Source: Tessaracoccus lacteus
GTDB taxonomy: Bacteria; Actinomycetota; Actinomycetes; Propionibacteriales; Propionibacteriaceae
Length of the DNA: 64,000 nucleotides
Assembly: GCF_029917005.1 (NCBI RefSeq)
Contig: NZ_CP123967.1
Location: forward strand, 992,001 to 1,056,000
Direction: 5' to 3'
This document shows positions 18,848-29,924 of this stretch, in pieces. The translations under genes were made by a program, and so were the position numbers. Position 1 is the stretch's first letter. Each line of letters starts with the position of its first letter. The notes beneath the pieces were generated by a model. It saw only the letters and a list, made by a program, of their open reading frames with translations, was not told the origin of the DNA and made no database searches.

Positions 18848-19922
18848 GGCGGACGCTCCGGTCGGCGAGCACCGCCAGCGCCGAGCGGCCGTCCTCGTGC
18901 AGGTCCGCGCCTTCCAGTATCTCCAATGCCCTTGCGGTGTCGCGGGCGATGAGGTCCTCGACGTGCGCGAGCGCCCCGCTGGCCTCGATGATGTCCGCGG
19001 CCCGCGCGACGTCTGCGTCGCCGATGCCGGGGGCGCCGAGGATGGACTCCAGCTCGGTGGCGGCGGGCGAGGTCTCCAGCGCCTTGAGCACCAGCACGGT
19101 GCGCTTGCCCTCGTGGATGTCGCCGCCGTACGGCTTGCCGGTCACGGCCGCGTCGCCGAAGACGCCCATCACGTCGTCGCGCAGCTGGAAGGCGCGGCCG
19201 ATCAGCGACCCGAACTCGCCGAGCGCCGCCTGCTGCGCCGTGTCCGCGCCGGCCAGCGCCGCGCCGATCTGCGTGGGGCGCCGGATGGAGTAGCGGGCGG
19301 ACTTGTACTCGAGCACCCGGGACGCGACGTCGAGCTCCGCGGCGGCGGTCATGGCCCCGGTGGTCCCGTACTGGGCGCTGACGTCGAGGAACTGACCCGC
19401 GGTGACCTCGGCGCGCATGACGGTCAGCAGCGGCCGGGCGGCGTCGAGCAGCGCGGCTCCCGACTCGTCGGCCAGCTGGATGCTCCACATCAGCAGCAGG
19501 TCGCCGAGCAGAATGGCGCTGGAGCGGCCGAACTCGGCAGCGTCCCCGCGGCCGCCGCGTGCGCCGTGCAGCGCCTCGAACCGACGGTGCGCGGCCGGCT
19601 CCCCGCGCCGGGTGTCGGCGTCGTCGATCAGGTCGTCGTGCATCAGGGCGCTGACGTGCAGCAGGTCGAGCGACGACGCCACCTTCAGCAGCGGGTCGTC
19701 GTCGGCGGGGACGCCGGCGACGGCGACGTGGCCCCAGTAGCAATACGCGGGCCGCAGTCTCTTGCCGCCCGACAGCGCGTCGTGCGCCACCGGCAGCAGA
19801 TCCGCCGAACCGATCGCCTCCAGCAGCGGAGCCTGGGCGTCGAGGAAGCGCGTGAGCGTCCCGCCGACGGCGGACAGGAAGTCCGGGCTGAGGGGGGAGG
19901 TGGGCTCACAGCTTCGTCTCAC
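18837..19922 (-). CDS. Polyprenyl (geranylgeranyl-type) diphosphate synthase
   Basis: Adds isopentenyl diphosphate units to an allylic primer to make long prenyl diphosphates for menaquinone, carotenoid or lipid carriers. The first Asp-rich motif is DDLIDD within [16 protein letters not shown] and the second is [25 protein letters not shown] and GDLLLMWS are further family blocks. Length 361 residues. The start is GTG at 19922: a -10 box TAAACT on this strand (19934-19929) ends 6 bases before it, suggesting a leaderless message. Positionally it corresponds to mycobacterial idsA2. Product chain length cannot be read with confidence. Confidence 0.92.
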
Positions 19923-19973
19923 GTTGACAGTTTAGTCCGGCCCTTCCGGCCCCAGCTGCCTATTGTGGGGCGC
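19923..19973. promoter_or_regulatory. Compact divergent promoter of polyprenyl synthase and metF
   Basis: Only 51 bases separate the two start codons. TAAACT on the minus strand (19934-19929) ends 6 bases before the GTG of the synthase, and TATTGT on the plus strand (19961-19966) ends 7 bases before the metF ATG. Neither gene has a clear ribosome site, so both are predicted to be leaderless with overlapping upstream promoter regions. Confidence 0.55.
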
Positions 19974-20891
19974 ATGTCCCACCCGCCGACGCGCCCCGGA
20001 ACCGTGGCTGAGCTGCTCAGCTCCGCGACCGGGCCGACCTTCTCGTTCGAGTTCTTCCCGCCCCGTTCCGAGGAGGAGGAGCCGGTGCTCTGGCGGGCCG
20101 TCGAGGCCCTCGCGCCGCTCGAGCCGTCGTTCGTGTCGGTCACCTACGGGGCGAACGGGTCGCGCCGAGACCGGACCATCCACGCCACGCGGCGCATCGC
20201 GTCGGCCCCGGGCGGGCCGCTGACCGTCGGTCACCTGACGTGCGTCGACCAGTCGAAGGCCGACATCGCCGACGCGCTGGCCGCCTACCGCGAGGTCGGT
20301 GTGCGCAACATCCTGGCGATTCGCGGCGACATGCCGGGCGGCGGGGAGTGGACGCGGCACCCCGACGGGCTGGCCAACGCCACCGAGCTCGTGCGCTTCA
20401 TCCGCGAGCAGGGGGACTTCTGCGTGGGTGTGGCGGCATTCCCCAACCCACACGAGACGAGCAACGACGCGGACCTCGACGCCCGGATCCTGGCGGAGAA
20501 GGTCGACTCCGGGGCCGAGTTCGCCATCACGCAGCTGTTCTTCGACGCCGGCCGCTACGCCGAGCTCGTCACCCGGATGCGCGGCCTTGGCTGCGGGGTG
20601 CCGATCATCCCCGGAGTCATGCCGCTGACCGTGATCACGCAGATCGAGCGCTTCGCGGACCTGTCGGGCCGGCCGCTGCCCGAGGACTTCGTCGCGCGGC
20701 TCCGCGCGGCCTCCTCCAAGGAGGAGGTCCGCCGCGTCGGGCTTGCCGCCGCCGTCGACTTCTGCCGCGACCTGCTGGACGCCGGCGCGCCCGGGCTGCA
20801 GTTCTTCACGCAGAACCGGTCGAAGGCCACCCGCGAGGTGCTGGCGGAGCTGAAGTCAGCCGTGCCTGCGGTCGCCGAGGCGGGCCGGTAG
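19974..20891 (+). CDS. metF: 5,10-methylenetetrahydrofolate reductase
   Basis: Flavoprotein that reduces 5,10-methylene-THF to 5-methyl-THF for methionine synthesis. The 305-residue protein has the N-terminal FSFEFFPPRSEEEE with the catalytic glutamate, SVTYGANGSRRDRT, HLTCVDQ, NILAIRGDMP, GAEFAITQLFFD and IPGVMPLT, all family-specific. I start it at ATG 19974; the frame is open far upstream but only as an antisense shadow. No riboswitch fits in the 51-base upstream gap. Confidence 0.95.
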   Translation: MSHPPTRPGTVAELLSSATGPTFSFEFFPPRSEEEEPVLWRAVEALAPLEPSFVSVTYGANGSRRDRTIHATRRIASAPGGPLTVGHLTCVDQSKADIADALAAYREVGVRNILAIRGDMPGGGEWTRHPDGLANATELVRFIREQGDFCVGVAAFPNPHETSNDADLDARILAEKVDSGAEFAITQLFFDAGRYAELVTRMRGLGCGVPIIPGVMPLTVITQIERFADLSGRPLPEDFVARLRAASSKEEVRRVGLAAAVDFCRDLLDAGAPGLQFFTQNRSKATREVLAELKSAVPAVAEAGR

Positions 20892-20896
20892 CAGCC

Positions 20897-23080
<2,184 letters not shown>

Positions 23081-23258
23081 GGTGAGGCATCCCCCGGGTT
23101 CAGACAAGACAGTCAAGTCTAGCCATCTTCAGGCCGCGCGTGCGCGCGCCGCCGAATCGGGGGCGGGGGTTGACGGGGGCCGGCCTGGGTTCCCGGGGCC
23201 GACTAGGGCACAGTGGAGGGGCGACAGACCTCCCCGACACCGAGCGAAGTGATACCCG

Positions 23259-24017
23259 ATGAGTGACAAGCCCGCCGCGATGAGTCCCCTCAAGGCGGTG
23301 GTCGTCGCCGTCGCCGCGGTGCTGATCGTCGTCTTCGCGATCGCCGCGCAGCGCCAGGTCGCGGCCACCGGCACCGCCGATGCCGCCCCTGCGGTCACCA
23401 CGGAGGGGGCCGCCCCCGAGGCGACCGGCACGGCCGACGCCGAGCAGGAGGCGTACCGGAGGTGGCTGCTGACCGAGCTGCCGCGCCGCGAGGAGGGTGA
23501 TCCGCTGGCCAGGGGCCGCGTCGACGCGACCATCGTGATGACCGAGTGGGCCGACTACCGCTGCCCCTACTGCTCGGTTTTCGCCGAGGAGACCCTCCCC
23601 GAGCTGCAGGGCTACGTCGACGACGGGACGCTGCGGATCGAGTTCCGCGACCTGGCGCTGTTCGGCGACGACTCCGTCTATGCGGCCGTCGCCGCGCGCG
23701 CCGCCGGCGAGCAGGGCAGCTACTTCGAGTTCCAGAGTGCGCTGTTCTCGGCACTACCGAACGACGGGCACCCCGACGTCACCGAGGAGCTCGTCACCTC
23801 CATCGCCGCGGGCCTCGGTCTCGATGCCGAGAGGTTCGTCGCAGACCTCGCCGACCCCGCCCTCGAGGAGGCCGTGCTGGCCGACACGCAGGAGGCGCAG
23901 GCCCTCGGGCTGACGTCCATCCCGTCGTTCGTGGTCGGCGGCAGCTACTTCACAGGGGCCCAGACCCTCGACTTCTTCCGGCAGGCCATCGAGGAGCAGG
24001 TCAGGCAGCCCTCCTGA
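23259..24017 (+). CDS. Membrane-anchored DsbA-family thioredoxin-fold protein
   Basis: Extracytoplasmic thiol-disulfide oxidoreductase of 252 residues. One N-terminal membrane segment (about residues 11-29) is followed by a low-complexity linker and a thioredoxin fold with active site WADYRCPYCSVF (CPYC). The cis-proline loop is SIPSFVVGG and the inserted helical region is typical of DsbA-like domains. Its stop shares a base with the ATG of the CcdA-like gene, so the two form a coupled redox pair. Confidence 0.92.
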   Translation: MSDKPAAMSPLKAVVVAVAAVLIVVFAIAAQRQVAATGTADAAPAVTTEGAAPEATGTADAEQEAYRRWLLTELPRREEGDPLARGRVDATIVMTEWADYRCPYCSVFAEETLPELQGYVDDGTLRIEFRDLALFGDDSVYAAVAARAAGEQGSYFEFQSALFSALPNDGHPDVTEELVTSIAAGLGLDAERFVADLADPALEEAVLADTQEAQALGLTSIPSFVVGGSYFTGAQTLDFFRQAIEEQVRQPS

Positions 24018-24808
24018 TGCTGATCGGTTACGCGGGCGCCTTCCTCGGGGGAGCCGCCGCCATCCTCAGCCCCTGCGCCGCACTGCTGCTTCCCGCCTTC
24101 TTCGCCTACGCGTTCGGAGAGGACCGATCCCGGCTGGTCGGCCGCACCGTTCTGTTCTGGGTCGGCACCCTTCTCACGCTCGTCCCGCTGGGGCTGGGCG
24201 CCGGGGCGCTCGGCTCGGCTCTGGCCGCGCACCGCGGCACGCTGACGCTGGTCGGTGGGGTTCTCCTGATCGTCTTCGGCCTGCTGCAGGCCCTCGGCGT
24301 GCCCCTCGCGGTCCCGGGTGTCGCCCGCCGCGGAGACCCGCGCGGTCCGCTCGGCGCGGTCCTGCTCGGCGCGACCTACGGGCTCGCCGGCAGCTGCACC
24401 GGCCCGCTGCTCGGCGCTGTGCTGACCGTCGCAGCCGTGAGCGGCAACGCGCTGTACGGCGCGGCGCTGCTGGCCTGTTTCGCCGCGGGGATGGTCGTCC
24501 CGCTGCTGGCGCTCGCGTGGGTGTGGGACCGCTGGCGGATCGGCGAGCGGCTGCGGCCGCGTCCGCTGCGCCTCGGGCCGCTGACCACCAGCTGGGTGCA
24601 ACTCGTCTCGGGGGCCGCGTTCATCCTCGTCGGGGCGCTGTTCCTCGCCACCGACGCGACGGCCGCGCTCGGCGGCGTGCTGGACGCCTCGGCGCAGTAC
24701 CGCCTCGAGGGGTGGCTGGGCTCGGTGGCAGGGGCGGTGCCGGACCTTGCGTTCCTGCTGGTCGTCGCGGCGCTCGGCGGCGTCGCGCTGTGGCGCTGGC
24801 GGGTCTGA
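24017..24808 (+). CDS. ccdA: CcdA-like transmembrane electron-transfer protein
   Basis: Carries reducing equivalents across the membrane to extracytoplasmic thioredoxin-like partners. The 263-residue protein has six to seven hydrophobic segments and the two conserved cysteines of the family, in LSPCAALLLPAFFAY and GLAGSCTGPLLGAV. ATG 24017 overlaps the upstream TGA (TGATG). Immediate pairing with a DsbA-like protein suggests it keeps that protein reduced, for example for cytochrome c or surface-protein maturation; no cytochrome c genes are in the window. It ends 4 bases from a convergent gene. Confidence 0.88.
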   Translation: MLIGYAGAFLGGAAAILSPCAALLLPAFFAYAFGEDRSRLVGRTVLFWVGTLLTLVPLGLGAGALGSALAAHRGTLTLVGGVLLIVFGLLQALGVPLAVPGVARRGDPRGPLGAVLLGATYGLAGSCTGPLLGAVLTVAAVSGNALYGAALLACFAAGMVVPLLALAWVWDRWRIGERLRPRPLRLGPLTTSWVQLVSGAAFILVGALFLATDATAALGGVLDASAQYRLEGWLGSVAGAVPDLAFLLVVAALGGVALWRWRV

Positions 24809-24812
24809 CCCC

Positions 24813-25721
24813 TCAGAGCGGGCGGGGCATCCTGAAGGCCACGTTGGTGGGGCGGGAGTCCTCGCCCGTCAGCCTCTCGTGCAGCTCGTAGACGGCCAGC
24901 GCCGCGCTGCCGAGCTGGGCCCAGGGCTCCGGCCCGGCCGGCGAGGCGGCCGAGGCGCGGAGCCTGCCGTCGGCCCCGACGATGGGGGTGCGTGCGAGCC
25001 ACTCGGCGGCCGTCCGCGGGGCGGCCCCGTGACCCGTGCAGTCGAGGTCGACGGGGCCGTCGTCCCCGTCGACGATCCGCACCCCGCGCTCCGCGAGCCG
25101 CGCGATGAGCAGGTCCGCCAGGGCATCGTTGCCCCCGGGGGTCAGCCGCCAGCGGCCGAAGGTCCGCGAGACGGAGAGGGACAGGGCGGAGATCGCGGGG
25201 GCATCGGCGTCGGGTCCGCAGGCGAGCACCAGCTCCCGCAGGCCGCTGCCGAGGCGGCCGGCGACGTCGCCGAGGGACCTGTCGAGCCACAGCGACGAGC
25301 GCTGCTCCGCGGTGGTGACGGGGAGCGTCCCCTCGAGCGCGTGCCGCCGGAAGGCGACCATGACGTCGTCGAGGTCGTCCACGAGATCGCGCCAGCGGGC
25401 CGCCTCGTCCTCGCCGAGCTGGGCGCTCAGCGCCCGCCACTGCGCGCCGCGCTCCGTCGGCAGCTCCAGGCGGGTGCCGTCCGCGAGCGTGTGGACCTCG
25501 GCGGGGGCCTCGACGAGTTCGAGCCCGGCGCCGTTGAGTGCGGTGACCAGGTGCGCGCCCGTCTTCTTGAACAGGTCCCGCCAGGCCGCGGGCAGGAGAA
25601 TCGCGTCGGGCAGGCTGGGCGGAGGGGCGCCGTCGGTGATCAGCGTCACGGCGTGGCCGAGTCTGGCCAGCCGGGCGGACGCGGCCATCCCCGCCAGTGT
25701 CATCCCGCTCACCCTCACCAT
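24813..25721 (-). CDS. FAD/NAD(P)-binding oxidoreductase-like protein, degenerate nucleotide motif
   Basis: The 302-residue protein begins MVRVSGMTLAGMAASARLAR, which aligns with the Rossmann beta-alpha-beta fold of amine oxidase/phytoene-desaturase proteins, but the expected GxGxxG reads SGMTLAG. A late ISALSLSVSRTFGRWRLTPGG and the C-terminal region are compatible with that superfamily. I chose ATG 25721 over the longer 25763 frame because the beta strand begins here and TATCCT on this strand ends 8 bases upstream. Activity is doubtful and the substrate unknown. Confidence 0.6.
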   Translation of the reverse strand: MVRVSGMTLAGMAASARLARLGHAVTLITDGAPPPSLPDAILLPAAWRDLFKKTGAHLVTALNGAGLELVEAPAEVHTLADGTRLELPTERGAQWRALSAQLGEDEAARWRDLVDDLDDVMVAFRRHALEGTLPVTTAEQRSSLWLDRSLGDVAGRLGSGLRELVLACGPDADAPAISALSLSVSRTFGRWRLTPGGNDALADLLIARLAERGVRIVDGDDGPVDLDCTGHGAAPRTAAEWLARTPIVGADGRLRASAASPAGPEPWAQLGSAALAVYELHERLTGEDSRPTNVAFRMPRPL

Positions 25722-25832
25722 GGCACCCGAGGATAGCCATGGCCGCGAAACGCTATGCGACAAGGGTCTTCGCCGAGAATGCCCGAGCTGGCGCGGTCTT
25801 GTCGGGGTCGGGATCTATAGTGGTTCTTCTAC

Positions 25833-25846
25833 CGAACACCTGTTCG
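25833..25846. promoter_or_regulatory. LexA/SOS box of the dnaE2 operon
   Basis: CGAACACCTGTTCG is a perfect CGAAC-N4-GTTCG inverted repeat matching the LexA box of actinobacteria and Bacillus. A -10-like TATAGT lies just upstream (25816-25821), so bound LexA would cover the transcription start. It is 35 bases before the DUF6504 gene. Strong evidence for DNA-damage induction of the three genes downstream. Confidence 0.9.
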
Positions 25847-25880
25847 ATTCAATGTGGACAGGGGAGACCAGGAGGCCGCC

Positions 25881-26183
25881 ATGCGCATGTACGAGGACCC
25901 TATCTGTGTGCTGTTCGACGGGAGGCCACGGCAGTTCATCTGGCGCGACCGGCTGCTGCTGGTCAAGAAGGTCGAGTCCCGCTGGAGCCGGGCCACGGCG
26001 TGGTGGGAGGGCGAACGGGTCCGCGCCGCCCGTGGGGAGGAGGCCGCCGGCTCCGGAGGGGAGCTGGCGGCGGAGCGGGAGGTCTGGCGGGTGGAGGCGG
26101 GCAACGGCTGCCATCGCGGGGTCTACGAGCTCGCCCGCACCGTCGGCGACGAGGACTGGGTGCTGCAGGCGGTGTTCGACTGA
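25881..26183 (+). CDS. DUF6504 family protein
   Basis: Small 100-residue protein with no known function: it opens MRMYEDPICVLFDGRPRQFI, carries a WWEGERVR block and ends EDWVLQAVFD. Proteins like this are usually found beside translesion polymerase genes in actinobacteria. The ATG at 25881 has AGGAGG 5 bases upstream, which decides it over an earlier frame start. The stop shares one base with the dnaE2 ATG. An accessory role in SOS mutagenesis is inferred only from context. Confidence 0.8.
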   Translation: MRMYEDPICVLFDGRPRQFIWRDRLLLVKKVESRWSRATAWWEGERVRAARGEEAAGSGGELAAEREVWRVEAGNGCHRGVYELARTVGDEDWVLQAVFD

Positions 26184-29100
26184 TGGACTTCGCACACCTG
26201 CGGGTGGCGTCGGGGTACTCGTTCCAGTACGGCGCCTCCCACCCTTCGCAGCTGGTCGCCGAGGCGGCCAGGTTGGGGATGGCCACGCTCGGGCTCACGG
26301 ACCGCGGCGGCCTCTACGGCGCCGTCCGGTTCGCCAAGGCGTGCCTGCGCGGAGGTATCGCGCCGGTGGTCGGCGTCGATCTCGCCGTGCGCCCCGCCGG
26401 GTGGCGCCCGGCGCGGCGGGCGGCGGCGGCCCGCGGCGGGCAGCTCCGCGACGAGCGGCTGCCCCGCGCGGTGGTGCTGGCCTCGTCACGGGCCGGGTGG
26501 GGGACGCTGTGCGAGCTGATCACCGCGGCGCAGCTGACGGGGCAGCGCTCCGAGCCCGTCGTCACGCTGGAGACCGTGGCCGCGCACTGCGCCGGCCGCG
26601 ACGTCACGGTGCTGCTCGGCGCCGACTCCGAGGTGGGCAGGCTGCTGCTCGCCGACGGGATGGACGGCGCGGCCGCCGAACTGCGTCGGTGGCGCGACGA
26701 GCTGGGCGGCTCGGTCGTGCTCGCCCCCACCAACCACCACACCGGCGGCCGGGGGGTCGCGTCGGCCCATCAGGCGGCCGGGCTGGTCGCGCTGGCCGAC
26801 CGGGCCGGCGCGGGGGCGGTCCTCACCAACATGGTGCGGATGGCGCGCAGGGACCAGGCCCCCACCCTCGACGTGCTCGACGCGTCCCGTCGGCTCGTCC
26901 CGCTCGACGTGCGCAACATCGACCGTCGCAACGCCGAAGGCTGGCTCAAGCCCGCCGAGGCCATGCGCGTCGCGGCCGACGAGGCGGCCAGGCTCGCGGG
27001 TCGCGGCTCCGGGGAGTCCCTGCTGCGGGCCACGGTGGAGCTCGCGGAGCGCTCGGCACTCGACCCGGTCGGCGACGTCGGGCTCGGCGAGATCCGGCTG
27101 CCGGAGTTCGAGATTCTGGGCACCACCGGCGAGCTGGCCCCCGCCGCGCTGCGCGCCCGCTGCGAGGCCGGGCTGAACTCCCGCTACGGCGCCCCCGGCC
27201 GCGATGTGCTCGACCGCCTCGACGACGAACTCGCCGTCATCGGGCACCTCGGCTACGAGTCCTACTTCCTGACCGTCGCGGACGTCGTCGGCCTCATCCG
27301 CGGGCTGGGCATCCGGTGCGCCGCCCGCGGGTCGGGCGCCGGCAGCCTCGTCAACTACGCGCTGGGAGTCTCCGGCGTCGACCCGCTCGCCTACGGGCTG
27401 CTCCTCGAACGGTTCCTCTCGCCACTGCGGCAGGCGCTGCCCGACATCGACCTCGACGTCGAGTCCGCCCGCCGCACCGAGATCTACGACGAGATCCTGC
27501 GGCACTTCGGTGGCAGGCGGGTGGCGTGCGTCGCGATGATCGAGACCTACCGGGTGCGGCACGCGGTCCGGGACGTCGGCGCCGCGCTCAGCCTCGCCCC
27601 CGTGGAGATCGACGCCATGGCGAAGGCCTTCCCGCACATCCGTGCCCGCGACGCCCGCGCCGCGCTGCGGGACCTGCCGGAGCTGCGCGCCGCGGGCCTG
27701 GGGCAGGAACGCCTCGACGTCCTGTTCTCGCTGGTGGAGTCCCTCGACTCGCTGCCACGCCACATCGCCCTGCATCCGTGCGGCATCATCCTCAGCGACT
27801 CCTCGCTCGGGCAGCGGACCCCGCTCGAGGCCAGCTACGGCGGCTACCCGATGAGCCAGTTCGACAAGGACGACGTCGAGGACATCGGCCTCCTCAAGCT
27901 CGACGTGCTCGGCATCCGGATGCAGTCCGCGATGGCGCACGCGCTGACCGAGATCACGCGCACGGGCCTCGCCCGGCCCGACATCGACGACCTCGCGCCC
28001 TTCGACGACCCGGCGGTGTACGACATGATCGCCCACCGCGCCACGCTCGGCTGCTTCCAGATCGAGTCCCCCGGGCAGCGGGAGCTGGTTGGCAAGTTCG
28101 GCCCGGAGAACTTCCACGACATCATCGTCGACATCTCCCTGTTCCGCCCCGGCCCCGTCAAGTCCGACATGGTCACCCCCTTCCTGGACGCCAGGCAGGG
28201 CTGGGTCGAGCCGGACTACCTCCACCCCAGCCTCATCCCCGTGCTGGAGCAGACGTGCGGCGTCGTGGTCTTCCATGAGCAGCTGATCCAGATCATCTCC
28301 ATCGTCACCGGATGCTCGCTCGCCCAGGGCGACGAGGTGCGCCGCGCGCTGGGCGACCCCGAGGGGCAGGAGCGGGTGAGGCAGTGGCTCTATCCGCTGG
28401 CCCGCGAGAGCGGCTACGCCGAGGAGACCATCGACCAGATCTGGTTCATCCTCTCCGCCTTCGCGTCCTTCGGGTTCTGCAAGGCCCACGCCGCCGCGTT
28501 CGCGCTGCCCACCTACCAGTCCGCCTGGCTGAAGCGGCACTACCCGGCGCACTTCCTCGCCGGCGTCCTGACGCACGACCCGGGCATGTACCCCAAGCGT
28601 CTCCTGCTCGAGGAGGCGCGGCGCCTCGACCTCGCGGTGCTCGGCCTGGACATCAACCGCAGCGTCGGGCAGTACCGCGCCGAACGGGCAGCCGGGGACG
28701 AGGGCTGGGGGATCAGGCTGGCGCTGGCCGACGTGAAGGGCATCGCCGCCGACGAGATCGAACGGATCGTCGCCGGGCAGCCCTTCGTGTCGCTCAGCGA
28801 CTTCTGGGCCCGTGCGGGAGCCGCGGCCCCCGTCGTCGAGAACCTCATCCTGGCAGGGGCCTTCGACTCCCTCTACGGCATCGGGCGCCGCGCGGACGTG
28901 GCCCGCCGCGGGCGGATCACGCGCCGCGACCTGCTGCTCGCGCTGGCCGACCTGCAGCGCGCCCGTCGGGCCGACGAGCGGGCGTCCGGCCGCGCGCGCG
29001 GCCGCCGCGCACTGCCGGCGCCCGGCGACGACCCGGCCGAGCGTGCCCGCGCGCAGCGGAAGGCCGCGGACCGGGTCGCGCAGTCGGTGCAGGGTGTCCT

Positions 29101-29923
29101 CGACTTCGGCGACGGCTCCGCCGACCCCACCGCGGACGTCGTCGCCACCGGGCTGCCCGAGATGGACGACGAGGAGCGGCTGAGGGCCGAGCTGGAGATC
29201 CTCGGGCTCGACGCGTCCGCGCACATCATGGAGCGCTACCTGCCGCTGCTCAGGGCGCTCGGCGCGGTCAGCTCACGGACGCTGCTCGACCAGCGCAACC
29301 GTTCCGAGGTACTGGTCGCCGGCGTGAAGGTCGCGACCCAGACCCCTCCCGTCCGCTCCGGTCGTCGCGTGATCTTCCTCACGCTCGACGACTCGACGGG
29401 CCCGGTCGACACCACCTTCTTTGAGGACGTGCAGGGGCCGTACGCGGCCACGGTGTTCGATACCTGGCTGCTGCTCGTACGGGGGCTGGTCCGCCGCACC
29501 GGGGCGCGTGGGGTCTCGATCAGGGCCACGGGGGCCTGGGACCTCGGCGCCCTCGACCGGGCCTGGCGCGACGCGCTCGGACGGGGCCTCGGCGAGGCCG
29601 GGGCGCTCGCCGCGGTGCACGACATCCTCGCCGAGGTGCCACAGGGGTACTCGCTCGTCGGCACCTGGGAGCAGGACGATCGGGCCACGGCGCCGGCCGC
29701 GGAGCAGGGCGCCTCGGCCGGCGACCCGGCCCCCGAGGGCTTCGAGCCGCCGCCGGACCCGCTGCACGCCACCCGCGCGGGCGGCATGGGGCGCCGTCGG
29801 GTGCTCGTACACGCCAGCGGCTTCACCCAGTCGCCGTACGCCGACGTCAAGCCGTCCGGCACCGGAGCGGCCGAGGCGCCGCGCAAGCTGTGGCATTCCA
29901 GCCCGGGAAGCTCAGGGAGATGA
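26183..29923 (+). CDS. dnaE2: Error-prone DNA polymerase III alpha subunit
   Basis: C-family polymerase for damage-induced mutagenesis, 1246 residues. Catalytic aspartates sit in PDIDLD (D421, D423); other blocks include RCAARGSGAGSLVNYALGVS, CFQIESPGQRELV, RPGPVKSDMV and SFGFCKAHAAAFALPTYQSA. The C-terminal OB domain contains ILGLDASAHIM and DDSTGPVDTTFF. QGVLDF (about 970-975) could be a sliding-clamp motif. The N-terminal PHP domain is degenerate: the usual H-x-H-S is RVAS and the usual TDHDGLYG is TDRGGLYG. Starts on the stop of the DUF6504 gene; dinB follows after 1 base. Confidence 0.95.
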   Translation: MDFAHLRVASGYSFQYGASHPSQLVAEAARLGMATLGLTDRGGLYGAVRFAKACLRGGIAPVVGVDLAVRPAGWRPARRAAAARGGQLRDERLPRAVVLASSRAGWGTLCELITAAQLTGQRSEPVVTLETVAAHCAGRDVTVLLGADSEVGRLLLADGMDGAAAELRRWRDELGGSVVLAPTNHHTGGRGVASAHQAAGLVALADRAGAGAVLTNMVRMARRDQAPTLDVLDASRRLVPLDVRNIDRRNAEGWLKPAEAMRVAADEAARLAGRGSGESLLRATVELAERSALDPVGDVGLGEIRLPEFEILGTTGELAPAALRARCEAGLNSRYGAPGRDVLDRLDDELAVIGHLGYESYFLTVADVVGLIRGLGIRCAARGSGAGSLVNYALGVSGVDPLAYGLLLERFLSPLRQALPDIDLDVESARRTEIYDEILRHFGGRRVACVAMIETYRVRHAVRDVGAALSLAPVEIDAMAKAFPHIRARDARAALRDLPELRAAGLGQERLDVLFSLVESLDSLPRHIALHPCGIILSDSSLGQRTPLEASYGGYPMSQFDKDDVEDIGLLKLDVLGIRMQSAMAHALTEITRTGLARPDIDDLAPFDDPAVYDMIAHRATLGCFQIESPGQRELVGKFGPENFHDIIVDISLFRPGPVKSDMVTPFLDARQGWVEPDYLHPSLIPVLEQTCGVVVFHEQLIQIISIVTGCSLAQGDEVRRALGDPEGQERVRQWLYPLARESGYAEETIDQIWFILSAFASFGFCKAHAAAFALPTYQSAWLKRHYPAHFLAGVLTHDPGMYPKRLLLEEARRLDLAVLGLDINRSVGQYRAERAAGDEGWGIRLALADVKGIAADEIERIVAGQPFVSLSDFWARAGAAAPVVENLILAGAFDSLYGIGRRADVARRGRITRRDLLLALADLQRARRADERASGRARGRRALPAPGDDPAERARAQRKAADRVAQSVQGVLDFGDGSADPTADVVATGLPEMDDEERLRAELEILGLDASAHIMERYLPLLRALGAVSSRTLLDQRNRSEVLVAGVKVATQTPPVRSGRRVIFLTLDDSTGPVDTTFFEDVQGPYAATVFDTWLLLVRGLVRRTGARGVSIRATGAWDLGALDRAWRDALGRGLGEAGALAAVHDILAEVPQGYSLVGTWEQDDRATAPAAEQGASAGDPAPEGFEPPPDPLHATRAGGMGRRRVLVHASGFTQSPYADVKPSGTGAAEAPRKLWHSSPGSSGR

Positions 29924-29924
29924 G

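Noticed and set aside
19923-19973. Riboswitch upstream of metF
   Set aside because: The gap is only 51 bases and is filled by two divergent -10 boxes; no cobalamin or SAM riboswitch can fit.
23170-23209. TTGACG/TAGGGC promoter for the DsbA-like gene
   Set aside because: The spacing of 28 bases is too long for a functional sigma-70 pair.
29901-29922. AAGCTCAGGGAGA at the dnaE2 3' end resembling the CTCAGGG repeats
   Set aside because: Too short, and it also forms the dinB ribosome site; no flanking repeat sequence.
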